Positions 41,762 to 48,498 of a stretch of 48,498 bases of DNA are shown piece by piece; the stretch's first letter is position 1; the number at the start of each line of letters is the position of its first letter. The translations under genes and the position numbers were made by a program. Source of the DNA: Opitutaceae bacterium (GTDB lineage Bacteria; Verrucomicrobiota; Verrucomicrobiia; Opitutales; Opitutaceae); the NCBI GenBank assembly GCA_019455245.1, contig JACFMR010000029.1:1-48498 (forward strand). The letters run 5' to 3'. Under the pieces are notes generated by a model. The model was not told the DNA's origin, did no database searches, and was given only the letters and a program-made list of their open reading frames with translations.

Positions 41762-42679
41762 TTAAAACAGTTTGGCCGGATACGCACCCCGCTGCACGAG
41801 GTCGGCGATGGCGGCCATCACCCGGGGCTTGTCCTCGCGGTAGGTGACGCCGAACCAGGTGCTGTCGGTCGGCAGGAGCGTGACCTCGGCCTCATGGCGC
41901 GCGATCATCGTGGAGACCGCGGCGGGCAGGTAGAACTCGCTTTTCATTTCCGCGCCGCGCTCGGTGAGAAATTCCTGCAGCTGGCGATCGAGTCCGGCGA
42001 ACAGCGCCACGGTGAAGCCCCAGCAGTTCATCGAGACGGTTTCATCGCCCGAGTATTTTTTCCCGGCGCCGACCTCGGCGGCGGGGATGCCGGTGTGTTC
42101 CTCGATGCTTTGCAACCGGCCGGTGGCATCGACGCGGCAGATGCCGCGCGAGACGGCGCCGTTTTCGGAGAGCGTGTTGCGCAGTTGGAAACCGACCATG
42201 CCGAATGGCGCGGCGGCTTGGGCGGGAGGGCGATGCCCCGACATGGGATCGAAGCCGCGGTGGCCCTGCACGAGAAAGGTGCCGAGTTGCGCGAAGGAAT
42301 CGGCGCCGTAAAAATCGTCGGCGTTGATGACCGCAAAAGGTTCGGGCACGGCCTCGCGGGCGCACCACACGGCGTGCCCGGTGCCCCAGGGTTTTTCCCG
42401 GCCGGCGGGCGGGGTGAAGCCGGCGGGCAGCGCGTCGAGGGATTGGTAAACGTAATCGACGGCAATGCGGCCGGCGTATTTGGCGCCGATGTTGGCGCGA
42501 AACTCCGCCTCGAAATCGCGGCGGATGATGAAGACCACGCGGCCGAAGCCGGCGCGCAGGGCGTCGAACACGGCGTAGTCGAGCACGGTTTCGCCGGAGG
42601 GACCGACGGGATCCATCTGCTTGAGTCCGCCGTAGCGGGAGCCCATGCCGGCGGCGAGAACGAGAAGCGTCGGTTGCAT
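41762..42679 (-). CDS. Sugar-phosphate nucleotidyltransferase
   Basis: The protein has 305 residues. The nucleotide-binding opening LLVLAAGMGSRYGGLKQMDPVGPSGETVLDY corresponds to the GxGxR...PK loop of NTP transferases, with GTGHAVWCAREAV and INADDFYGADSF holding the metal aspartates. C-terminal residues lack an acyltransferase repeat. Members make nucleotide sugars (UDP-, GDP- or CDP-) from sugar-1-phosphates. Close relatives with GSRYGGLKQ are widespread and often unassigned. It could use the product of the NahK-like kinase in the neighbouring operon. Isolated transcription unit. Confidence 0.88.
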   Translation of the reverse strand: MQPTLLVLAAGMGSRYGGLKQMDPVGPSGETVLDYAVFDALRAGFGRVVFIIRRDFEAEFRANIGAKYAGRIAVDYVYQSLDALPAGFTPPAGREKPWGTGHAVWCAREAVPEPFAVINADDFYGADSFAQLGTFLVQGHRGFDPMSGHRPPAQAAAPFGMVGFQLRNTLSENGAVSRGICRVDATGRLQSIEEHTGIPAAEVGAGKKYSGDETVSMNCWGFTVALFAGLDRQLQEFLTERGAEMKSEFYLPAAVSTMIARHEAEVTLLPTDSTWFGVTYREDKPRVMAAIADLVQRGAYPAKLF

Positions 42680-43069
42680 GCCCCGGATGAGAGGGCCACG
42701 GCATCACCGGCGCAACCCTGCGCTGCATGGGCCTCAACGGATCGGGTGAATTGCCCCGGGGTTGCCCCAAGGGTCATGGCCCGTGGTTTAAACCCTGACC
42801 AAAACCGCAGATCATTGTTGAACCGCGAATCCACGCCAATGCCCGCCAACAACCCAAAGCGTTTAATCCATTGGCGGACGACAAGATTGAGGTGGACCAG
42901 GCACGTCCCTGGGCCTGTTTGCGCCGGTGCCGCGCAGCAGGACCGGCCTTCACCTAGGCCATGGCGGGCAGGCTGGGCGCGCAGGATGTGAATCGCAGTT
43001 GCCCCGGCGGACAGCCCCTGCCGGCGCTGCCGTGCCATGGGCCGAAAACTGCGGCCCTCCGGTATCTGC
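42680..43069. other. 390-bp intergenic region
   Basis: No convincing gene. A frame opens on the minus strand from 43038 but its sequence has no recognisable domain and runs antisense-like into the nucleotidyltransferase in another frame. A hairpin GGGCCG-AAAACTG-CGGCCC (43039-43057) lies 13 bp past the stop of the gene to the right but lacks a T-run. GGTTTAAACC near 42784 is a perfect 10-bp palindrome. No tRNA or riboswitch pattern was recognised. Confidence 0.5.
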
Positions 43070-43588
43070 TCAGCCGCTTTGGCTTTCCAGTTTGAGCTGA
43101 AAGACCCGACCGTTCAGGAGCAGAACATAGAGGGTGTCGGACGGTACATCGGCCAAGGTGTCAATCCCGGGTTCAGGTCCGGTGGGCTTGGTGCTGCTGA
43201 GGCTGGGCGCCGTGGTGCCTCCCGGTCCCTCCCGAGGATAGTTGGTGGTCAACGGCGCAGCCCGGTATTTGCGGCCGGGATCATTCATCGCGAGCTGCGT
43301 CACCGCCACAGAGGGATAAAAATTTTGGTAGGTCCACATTTCGACCCGGCCTTCGGGGTCATCCTGGGTCTTGACCTTGGAAGGTTTGCCCAAGGCCATG
43401 TAAACCATGTCGGCGGTATAGCCGAGCTCAATGGCCCCTTCTTGAATGGTTTGCTGTTGTTCCGGAGTCAGCGCGGCGAAGACCGCGGATTTCTCCTGAA
43501 TCCGGGCGGAGGTGCCGGAGTTCTCGCAGCCGGTCTGCAGGGTGAGGGCGAAGAGACAGGCCGCGGTGGTGAGCAGGGTTGTTTTCAT
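43070..43588 (-). CDS. Small exported protein, BamE-like segment; paralogue of 47682-48125
   Basis: The protein has 172 residues from ATG 43588, giving signal peptide MKTTLLTTAACLFALTLQTGC; Gln at -3 makes the lipobox imperfect, so either lipoprotein or plain secretion. The core EKSAVFAALTPEQQQTIQEG is followed by GYTADMVYMALGKPSKVKT and then a WTY segment, close to the 47682-48125 protein and reminiscent of BamE/SmpA (helix, LGxP, WxY). A Pro/Thr/Ser-rich tail and YVLLLNGRVFQLKLES end it. Function unknown; probably cell envelope. It diverges from the sigma factor gene by 158 bp. Confidence 0.7.
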   Translation of the reverse strand: MKTTLLTTAACLFALTLQTGCENSGTSARIQEKSAVFAALTPEQQQTIQEGAIELGYTADMVYMALGKPSKVKTQDDPEGRVEMWTYQNFYPSVAVTQLAMNDPGRKYRAAPLTTNYPREGPGGTTAPSLSSTKPTGPEPGIDTLADVPSDTLYVLLLNGRVFQLKLESQSG

Positions 43589-43746
43589 GGCTGGTGGGGG
43601 TGCCCCAACGGGATGATGGAAGCAGGTTGGGTTCTCACTGGGATGCACCAGCCGGACAAATCAGTTACCGGTTACTCAAAAATATATCTGAATGGTTGCT
43701 TTCCCCCGGCGCACATTCCCTGCAGGTTGTCAGGTGCCGATCTCCC

Positions 43747-44319
43747 GTGGCAAAGCTCAACCCGGCAACGCATTCTCCTTTGGCTGTCGAACCCACAAAC
43801 CCTGAAGACAACCGTTGGCTGGCCGATGAAGTGTTGCCCCATGAGGCGGCCCTCAAGGCCTACCTGCGCAGCCATTTCCCCGATCTCCGGGACGTGGACG
43901 ACATCGTGCAGGAAAGCTATGTGCGCCTGCTGGAGGCCAAGCGCCACCATGACATCGTTTCACCCCGGGCCTATTTGTTCACCACGGCCCGCAACCTGGC
44001 GCTGTCCCTCCTGCGGCGGCCGCGGATTTTTTCCGATCAACCGGTAACTGAAATGACCGGTCCGGACGTCATGGATAGAGGCCCGGATGCGGCCCAACTG
44101 CTGAATCGGAGACAAGAAATCGCCATGCTCATGGACGCGATCGACGCCCTGCCCGCCCGTTGCCGGGAAATTTTCATCATGCGCAAACTCCACAACCTGC
44201 CCCAAAAAGTGATCGCCGCCCGGTTGGGGCTTTCCGAACAGACGGTGCAGGTGCAGATTGCGCGTGGAGCGGCCAAGTGCGTCGCCTTCCTGCGCGCCCG
44301 CGGGGTGACCCGGGACTGA
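43747..44319 (+). CDS. ECF-type RNA polymerase sigma factor (FecI-like)
   Basis: The protein has 190 residues from GTG 43747 (VAKLNPATHSP); no ATG fits before sigma region 2 and an upstream frame extends to 43579. Region 2 is DLRDVDDIVQESYVRLLEAK and SPRAYLFTTARNLALSLLRR. Region 4 is ALPARCREIFIMRKLHNLPQKVIAARLGLSEQTVQ. The FecR-type gene starts 15 bp later, so this is a FecI/FecR cell-surface signalling pair. It should direct transcription of envelope or TonB receptor genes after signal release. Region 4 is well conserved. Confidence 0.9.
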   Translation: MAKLNPATHSPLAVEPTNPEDNRWLADEVLPHEAALKAYLRSHFPDLRDVDDIVQESYVRLLEAKRHHDIVSPRAYLFTTARNLALSLLRRPRIFSDQPVTEMTGPDVMDRGPDAAQLLNRRQEIAMLMDAIDALPARCREIFIMRKLHNLPQKVIAARLGLSEQTVQVQIARGAAKCVAFLRARGVTRD

Positions 44320-44334
44320 ACCAATCTTGTGGTC

Positions 44335-45414
44335 ATGGACAAACAGATCGAATCCACCCTCAGGCAGGAAGAAGCCGCCCGCTGGCTGGCCCGGCGGGAT
44401 GCCGGCCTGAGCGCGGCGGAGGCAGAGGAGTTTGCGCAGTGGCTCGCCGCGGCGCCGGCGCACCGGGAGGCCTGGGCGGAGTTGGAGTCGATGTGGACCG
44501 GAATCGACCGCGCCCGGGACGAGGGACTGGCCGACGAGATGATGCGCGAGTTGGAACGGCGCCGCCAGCGCCGCCAGCGTACACGCTGGCGCGCCGTGAT
44601 CGGGTTGGCGGCCGCAGCGGTGGTGGCGGCGGGGATCACGGTGATTTTCCACGACCCTTCTGCAACCAAGCCCACGCCCGGGGTGGCTGCATATCAGACC
44701 GGCGGGCATGCCGCGCAGGATGATCAGCCAGGTGATGGCATCCGGTCGACCCCGCCGGCCAGCGACGCCAACGCCGTCATCCTCCGGCCGCAACAGCGCC
44801 GGCTGGCCGACGGTTCGGTGGTGGAACTGAACGAACACGCGCTGATCAGCGTGGATTTTACCGCGGAAGTCCGCACGGTCCAGTTGCTCAGCGGCACGGC
44901 GCATTTTGAGATCAAGCGCGACCCGGCCCGGCCGTTCGTGGTGCGTTCCGGCCCGGTAACCGTACGGGCGGTGGGCACCGCGTTTGTCGTGGAGCAGGGG
45001 GAAGATGCGGCCGACGTGTTGGTGACCGAAGGACTGGTGGATGTCTCCCGCCAAGGCGAACCCGCGGCGGCACAACTGCGGGTCGGGCGGCATGGCCAGG
45101 TGCTGATGACCCATGCACCCGGAGACCATGCGCCCGAGGTGAGCATTCTCAGCGCCGCCGAGGTGGAGCGGCGGCTGCTGTGGCGGGCGCCAAAACTGAA
45201 GTTGCGCGGCGCCGCGCTGGCCGAGGTGGTGGAGTTGCTCAACCAGATGAACCGGACCCAGCTCGTGCTCGGTGACCCGGCGCTGGCCGAACTGCGTTTC
45301 AGCGGCATCTTCCGGGCCGACAATGCCGAGGGGTTTGTGCAGATGCTGGAAAATTACTACGGCGTGCGGGCCACCCGGACCGACAACAATGAATACCTGC
45401 TGCACAGCAAATAG
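44335..45414 (+). CDS. FecR-family anti-sigma factor
   Basis: The protein has 359 residues from ATG 44335. It has an N-terminal cytoplasmic DUF4880-type helical part (EEAARWLARRDAGLSAAEAEEFAQWL, about residues 11-55), one membrane helix (about 84-105, AVIGLAAAAVVAAGITVIF), then the FecR domain (RRLADGSVVELNEHALISVDF, TVQLLSGTAHFEIKRD) and a C-terminal STN/DUF4974-like segment (LRGAALAEVVELLNQMNRTQLV). It relays a periplasmic signal to the sigma factor. Its last 26 bases overlap the next gene if that starts at 45389. Confidence 0.9.
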   Translation: MDKQIESTLRQEEAARWLARRDAGLSAAEAEEFAQWLAAAPAHREAWAELESMWTGIDRARDEGLADEMMRELERRRQRRQRTRWRAVIGLAAAAVVAAGITVIFHDPSATKPTPGVAAYQTGGHAAQDDQPGDGIRSTPPASDANAVILRPQQRRLADGSVVELNEHALISVDFTAEVRTVQLLSGTAHFEIKRDPARPFVVRSGPVTVRAVGTAFVVEQGEDAADVLVTEGLVDVSRQGEPAAAQLRVGRHGQVLMTHAPGDHAPEVSILSAAEVERRLLWRAPKLKLRGAALAEVVELLNQMNRTQLVLGDPALAELRFSGIFRADNAEGFVQMLENYYGVRATRTDNNEYLLHSK

Positions 45415-47341
45415 CCGGGCTGTGGTCCGGTGGCTGGCGCTTTGGATCCTGTGTGTGGGCGGAGCCACCGCATGGGCGGCAGCGGGTGCCAGCACCTTTG
45501 ATCTGCCCGCAGGCCCGGCCGGCCCCGCCCTGAGCGCGTTGGCGCAGCAAAGCGGGTTGCAGGTGATTTTCCGTACCGAGGTGGGCGAGGTGCCGGTGTC
45601 CGGATTGCGCGGCAATTACACGGTGCGGGGGGCGTTGGACAAACTGCTTGCGGGCACCCCCCTGGTGGCGAAGGTGGACGAAACCACCGGCATCATCGTG
45701 GTCACGCAATCCGATGACTGGGGCGACCGGTTGGTGCAGTTGCCGCCCTATCTGGTTGGAGCCGGCTCCGAAATCTGGCGTTACGCGCGGGTGGGCGGAT
45801 ACGAGGTGCTGTCTTCCTGCACCGACGAAATCACCCAGCGGGTCATCGAGCAGATCCACCGCTTGCGGGAGGCGCTCGCGTTGATCGCGCCCCCCGACCT
45901 GTTGTTTCAATCGGAGCTCCCGGTCCGGTATGTGATCCACACGGACAACAGCCCGGCCGCATTGCCGGAGGAGTTGAAGGCGAGATTGCAGCAATGGGAG
46001 GACGACCGGCAAACCACGGCGGCTGGGGCCGATCGGGATGCGGGCCCGCGGAACATCGGCATCCTGCGCAATTACGGGTTTTGGGAACAGGACGGGCAGG
46101 CGATGTATTTCATCCTCAACGAAGCGAGGTTTCACACCAGCCGGCTGAGTTTTCGGGCCGACTACCTGCACGAATTGCTCGTGCGGCGCGTGCCCAGACT
46201 GCCGGCATGGTATACCGAGGGCATGCGGGAGTTGTTTCGCACGATGACCCTGGATCCCTACGGGGCGGCCATTTTCACCATCGACAACCGCCATCAACGT
46301 CGCCTGCCCGGCGGCGTGGCAACTTTCGGGCCCTTGGTCTGGCCGTCCCGGAAAACCGTCGGCGCGGATGAGGCCGAAACCTGGATTCCCTTGGCGCAAT
46401 TGCTCTCCCCGGGCGAGTCAGGGCCGGATCATCTGCCGGCGGCACTCTGGCGGGCGCAGGCGGCGTTGCTGGTGCGCTGGGCCTTGGACGGGGACGATGA
46501 CCGCCGCGAGGCGCTGTGGCGTTTGGCAAGGGAGGCCGCCCAGGCTCCGGTGAGCGCCGAGCGTTTTCAGGACTGTTTTGGCCAGAAAATGGAGAAGGTG
46601 GATGCCGCCCTGCAACGGTATCAGCAGCGGGCGGTACGGCGGGGGTTTGAACTGAGACCCCGCGCGTTTTCCGACTCGCCCACCTATGTCCTGAAACGGG
46701 CCAGCGAACTGGAAGTGGCCTGGGTCAAGGGGGAGGTGGACCGCCTGAAGATCGGTTATTTGCAGCGACATTATCCACGGCTCACCGGGCGTTATGTGGA
46801 ACAGGCGAGACGCACGCTGCAGCACGCCTATGAGGGCGGGGCGCGCGACCCGCGGCTGTATGGTTTGATGGGGTTGTGCGAGGTTGACGCCCGGGATGAC
46901 ACCGCCGCACGCCCATGGCTGGAACAGGCCGTGGCGGGCGGGGAAACCCGCCCCCGGGTATATTTCGAACTGGCCAGAATCTGTTTCCACGCGGTGCGGG
47001 CGAACAACCCCCGGCCTTCGCCGGCAGAGGTGGAACCGATATGGACATTGCTCGAGTCCGCCGCCGGGCAAAGGCCGCCGCTCGTCAAGGTCTATGAGCT
47101 CATGGCCGAGATGGCGCAGAGTGCCGAACAGGTCTCGCCGCGGCAGCTCGACCGGTTGGCCGAAGGCGTGCGGCTGTTTCCCCATCATGTCGCGTTGTTG
47201 GAAACGGTGGCGCGCCTGCACGTCCGGGCGGACCGGGTGGCCGAGGCGCAGGCGATCATGTGGCTCGGTCTGACCATGAACCCCGACCCGGCAAGTCAGC
47301 GGCGGCTGGCGCGATTGCAGGCGGAGCTGATGCTGATTTGA
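45389..47341 (+). CDS. STN-domain protein fused to degenerate gluzincin-like peptidase
   Basis: The protein has 650 residues from ATG 45389, which overlaps the FecR gene; GTG 45422 gives a shorter, cleaner signal peptide. An STN domain follows (FDLPAGPAGPALSALAQQSGLQVIF, about residues 36-105), as in TonB receptors and secretins. Next comes a DUF1570-like region with HELLV at 261-265 and YTEGMREL with Glu277. A standard gluzincin would have HExxH, but here the second ligand is Val265, so zinc binding is probably lost. A helical, TPR-like C-terminus follows. It likely acts in the periplasm as signal partner of FecR rather than as a protease. Inferred. Confidence 0.72.
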   Translation: MNTCCTANSRAVVRWLALWILCVGGATAWAAAGASTFDLPAGPAGPALSALAQQSGLQVIFRTEVGEVPVSGLRGNYTVRGALDKLLAGTPLVAKVDETTGIIVVTQSDDWGDRLVQLPPYLVGAGSEIWRYARVGGYEVLSSCTDEITQRVIEQIHRLREALALIAPPDLLFQSELPVRYVIHTDNSPAALPEELKARLQQWEDDRQTTAAGADRDAGPRNIGILRNYGFWEQDGQAMYFILNEARFHTSRLSFRADYLHELLVRRVPRLPAWYTEGMRELFRTMTLDPYGAAIFTIDNRHQRRLPGGVATFGPLVWPSRKTVGADEAETWIPLAQLLSPGESGPDHLPAALWRAQAALLVRWALDGDDDRREALWRLAREAAQAPVSAERFQDCFGQKMEKVDAALQRYQQRAVRRGFELRPRAFSDSPTYVLKRASELEVAWVKGEVDRLKIGYLQRHYPRLTGRYVEQARRTLQHAYEGGARDPRLYGLMGLCEVDARDDTAARPWLEQAVAGGETRPRVYFELARICFHAVRANNPRPSPAEVEPIWTLLESAAGQRPPLVKVYELMAEMAQSAEQVSPRQLDRLAEGVRLFPHHVALLETVARLHVRADRVAEAQAIMWLGLTMNPDPASQRRLARLQAELMLI

Positions 47342-47523
47342 CGGGCGGAACCGCGGCCGTCGAGGTCGAGATATGGTGCGGCGTGGGCTTGCCGAGGAGG
47401 AGCCGCGGTGCCCCGGGGCGGGTCGCCCTGCCCAACACAATCCTTCGGCTACGACTATGTTATCCTGTATTCGGCAGTTGGGCCAACCGGTGATCTTCGC
47501 CAATCAGCGCTAATGAAAAGGAA

Positions 47524-47546
47524 GCAGGATTTTCCTGCCGTATTTT
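47524..47546 (+). terminator. Weak hairpin terminator after the FecIR cassette
   Basis: Perfect 6-bp arms GCAGGA and TCCTGC around TTT, then CGTATTTT on the plus strand. The T-run is short and the hairpin lies 182 bp past the preceding stop, so this is a modest candidate. Confidence 0.4.
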
Positions 47547-47597
47547 CGATACACCTCCGAGGTGAATGATCCGGGAGAGCAGATCCGAGGCGTAATG

Positions 47598-47642
47598 GTA
47601 GGGCTCGACCGCGTATCGGCGGGCCCGGCGGTCCCGCCCTAC
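47598..47642. repeat. GTAGGGC-family palindromic element, copy 3
   Basis: The ends are GTAGGGC (47598-47604) and GCCCTAC (47636-47642), as in copy 1. The interior has GC-rich imperfect arms (CGGCGGGCCCGGCGGTCCC) instead of the two clear hairpins. It lies between convergent genes. Confidence 0.6.
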
Positions 47643-47681
47643 CGGCGCAGCGTCACGTCCAAGGGGTAATTCTCAATAGGA

Positions 47682-48125
47682 TTATCCCTCCGGGGCCGCG
47701 AGCTTGATCTCCAGCACCCGCCCTTTGAAAAACAGGACGTAGAGGATTTCAGCGGGCCGATCAGGCGGCTCACCGGTGGCAGGGGTGTGGAGTCCAACCA
47801 AAGGGGAGAGTCTCGCCGGAAGCTGCGGGTCAACCGGGCGCGGTCGGTCATAGATCCAGAGACCCACCGGGCCTTCGGCCGTTTGCCTGATGGTGGTTTT
47901 GTCCGGATGGCCCAGGGCCATGTAAACCATATCGGCGGTGAAGCCCAACTCGATGACGCCTTGGCGGATTTTGACCTGCTGCTCAGGTGCCAGCCGGGCG
48001 TAGGCTGCGGATTTTTCCCCAATCCGGCGGTTGACGGAATTGGTCTCGCAACCGGTCAGTCCGCCAAGCAGCAAGAGGCCGGCCGACAAAGGCAGGATTG
48101 AAAAATGAAGCAGCGAGCACCGCAT
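47682..48125 (-). CDS. Small lipoprotein, paralogue of 43070-43588
   Basis: The protein has 147 residues from ATG 48125. The signal ends in a good lipobox, GGLTGC, so this is a probable lipoprotein. The conserved core EKSAAYARLAPEQQVKIRQG is followed by GFTADMVYMALGHPDKTTI and a LWIYDRP segment, nearly the same as the protein at 43070-43588, and the C-terminus LYVLFFKGRVLEIKL is shared. The Pro/Thr linker is shorter. Both flank the FecI/FecR/STN genes on the opposite strand. The LGxP and WIY pattern recalls BamE, but the relationship is uncertain. Function unknown. Confidence 0.72.
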   Translation of the reverse strand: MRCSLLHFSILPLSAGLLLLGGLTGCETNSVNRRIGEKSAAYARLAPEQQVKIRQGVIELGFTADMVYMALGHPDKTTIRQTAEGPVGLWIYDRPRPVDPQLPARLSPLVGLHTPATGEPPDRPAEILYVLFFKGRVLEIKLAAPEG

Positions 48126-48163
48126 ACACGAAGCGCTTAGTCTAGAGCGGTTTAAGTTGAGTT

Positions 48164-48305
48164 GTAGCCGCGTTGGCCGTGCCCTTCGTAGGCTTGGTGA
48201 AGTAGGGAGCTTGGCGATTCTGCTGGCCAGCAGAATGGTTTCATGGTGGCCACACTTGGCTGAATTTCGCTCCGCTCGAAACACCTTTGGCTCAAGTGCG
48301 GCTAC
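48164..48305. repeat. Inverted-repeat block, possible miniature mobile element remnant
   Basis: 8-bp perfect terminal inverted repeats GTAGCCGC/GCGGCTAC are 142 bp apart and enclose a perfect 20-bp palindrome at 48217-48236. No transposase and no clear target duplication is visible. It could equally be a structured regulatory region of the lipoprotein gene that starts at 48125. Confidence 0.4.
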
Positions 48306-48380
48306 GAGATTTCAGAAAATGCGCGAGCAGGGTAGGACAACAGTCGCGGCGGGCAACGCCGGCAGCACAAAATTCCGCCG

Positions 48381-48412
48381 ACAAAAAGGGCGGCCCTTTT
48401 GGGGCCGCCCTT
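48381..48412 (-). terminator. Rho-independent terminator of the TonB-receptor gene
   Basis: On the minus strand AAGGGCGGCCC and GGGCCGCCCTT (plus 48402-48412 and 48386-48396) form perfect 11-bp arms around CAAAA, followed by further T (plus 48383-48385). It lies about 37 bp past the stop at 48449. Confidence 0.9.
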
Positions 48413-48448
48413 GGTTTGAATCAGGCGAACTTGACTGTTCCGATCAGC

Positions 48449-48498
48449 TTAGAAGCTGAGCGTGTTGGTGAACAGGAAGTTGCGGGCCGGGGAGAGGG
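48449..48498 (-). CDS. TonB-dependent receptor, C-terminal end only
   Basis: Only the last 16 codons before TAA are inside the window, reading LSPARNFLFTNTLSF. The pattern RNFxFTNTxSF with a terminal Phe is typical of the last beta strand of TonB-dependent outer-membrane receptors. A perfect terminator follows. The gene converges on the FecI/FecR group, and such receptors are usual targets of FecI sigma factors. The assignment rests on a very short segment. Confidence 0.55.
   Translation of the reverse strand, partial: LSPARNFLFTNTLSF

Larger units (their letters stand above)
47342..47681. other. 340-bp intergenic region between convergent genes
   Basis: No gene seen. It contains a hairpin GCAGGA-TTT-TCCTGC (47524-47538) followed by CGTATTTT, a weak terminator, and a GTAGGGC-family palindromic element (47598-47642). 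The rest, including GC-rich sequence directly after the STN-protein stop, shows nothing I can name. Confidence 0.5.
48126..48448. other. 323-bp intergenic region with nested inverted repeats
   Basis: No gene is apparent. Arms GTAGCCGC (48164-48171) and GCGGCTAC (48298-48305) bound a 142-bp block that contains the perfect 20-bp palindrome ATTCTGCTGGCCAGCAGAAT (48217-48236). A strong terminator of the TonB receptor gene lies at 48383-48412. Confidence 0.55.

Noticed and set aside
42028..43038. 336-codon minus-strand frame starting in the intergenic gap
   Set aside because: Its second part is an out-of-frame shadow of the nucleotidyltransferase, and the first 100 codons show no domain.
1..48498. 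tRNA, rRNA and CRISPR arrays
   Set aside because: I looked for T-arm/anticodon patterns, rRNA landmarks and regularly spaced repeats and found none.

Overview
This is a high-GC bacterial window of 48.5 kb. It reads like a free-living, polysaccharide-degrading member of the PVC group, most likely Verrucomicrobiota close to Opitutaceae. The pointers are several Gfo/Idh/MocA oxidoreductases, a GH116 glycosidase, an anaerobic sulfatase maturase, FecI/FecR surface signalling with a TonB receptor, and AT-rich GATAACGATT intergenic repeats. The taxonomy is inferred from gene content and style; the window holds no rRNA, tRNA or other marker gene. I see no CRISPR array, prophage or intact insertion sequence.

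Layout. (1) 1-9.5 kb is a sphingolipid and phospholipid headgroup locus. A fatty-acyl-AMP ligase, an acyl carrier protein and a serine palmitoyltransferase lie on the plus strand. Facing them on the minus strand are a Tam41-like putative cytidylyltransferase, a lipid kinase, a CDP-alcohol phosphatidyltransferase and a glycerophosphotransferase-like protein. A metallophosphoesterase and an exported DUF6134-like protein diverge at the left end. (2) 9.5-23.4 kb is a 14-gene catabolic island organised around an IclR regulator. Ten genes run leftward (IclR, aminotransferase, MlrC-type M81 protein, RidA, Gfo/Idh, HpcH/HpaI aldolase, SDR, UroD-like, SDR, Gfo/Idh). Four run rightward (amidohydrolase, SDR, DSD1/D-threonine-aldolase-like PLP enzyme, sialidase-like). 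A perfect 19-bp palindrome lies in the divergent gap. The substrate is unknown. (3) 23.6-29.1 kb holds a TrmB-type regulator with its own palindrome and terminator, a phosphodiesterase, a DMT permease and two more Gfo/Idh proteins. (4) 29.1-35.3 kb holds a SulP anion transporter translationally coupled to a sulfatase maturase, an exported peroxiredoxin with a strong terminator, a kinase-fold orphan and a CorC/HlyC-type membrane protein. (5) 35.5-42.7 kb holds sugar metabolism: a D-lyxose/mannose isomerase coupled to a PfkB kinase, an overlapping GH116, NahK-like kinase and PIG-L operon, and a sugar nucleotidyltransferase. (6) 43.0-48.5 kb is a FecI/FecR cassette whose third gene fuses an STN domain to a peptidase-like domain that has lost a zinc ligand. 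Two paralogous small exported proteins flank it, and the last 16 codons of a TonB-dependent receptor enter from the right edge.

Many genes overlap by ATGA, GTGA or TGATG junctions, which define the operons well. Because of the high GC, long antisense ORFs are common and were discarded.
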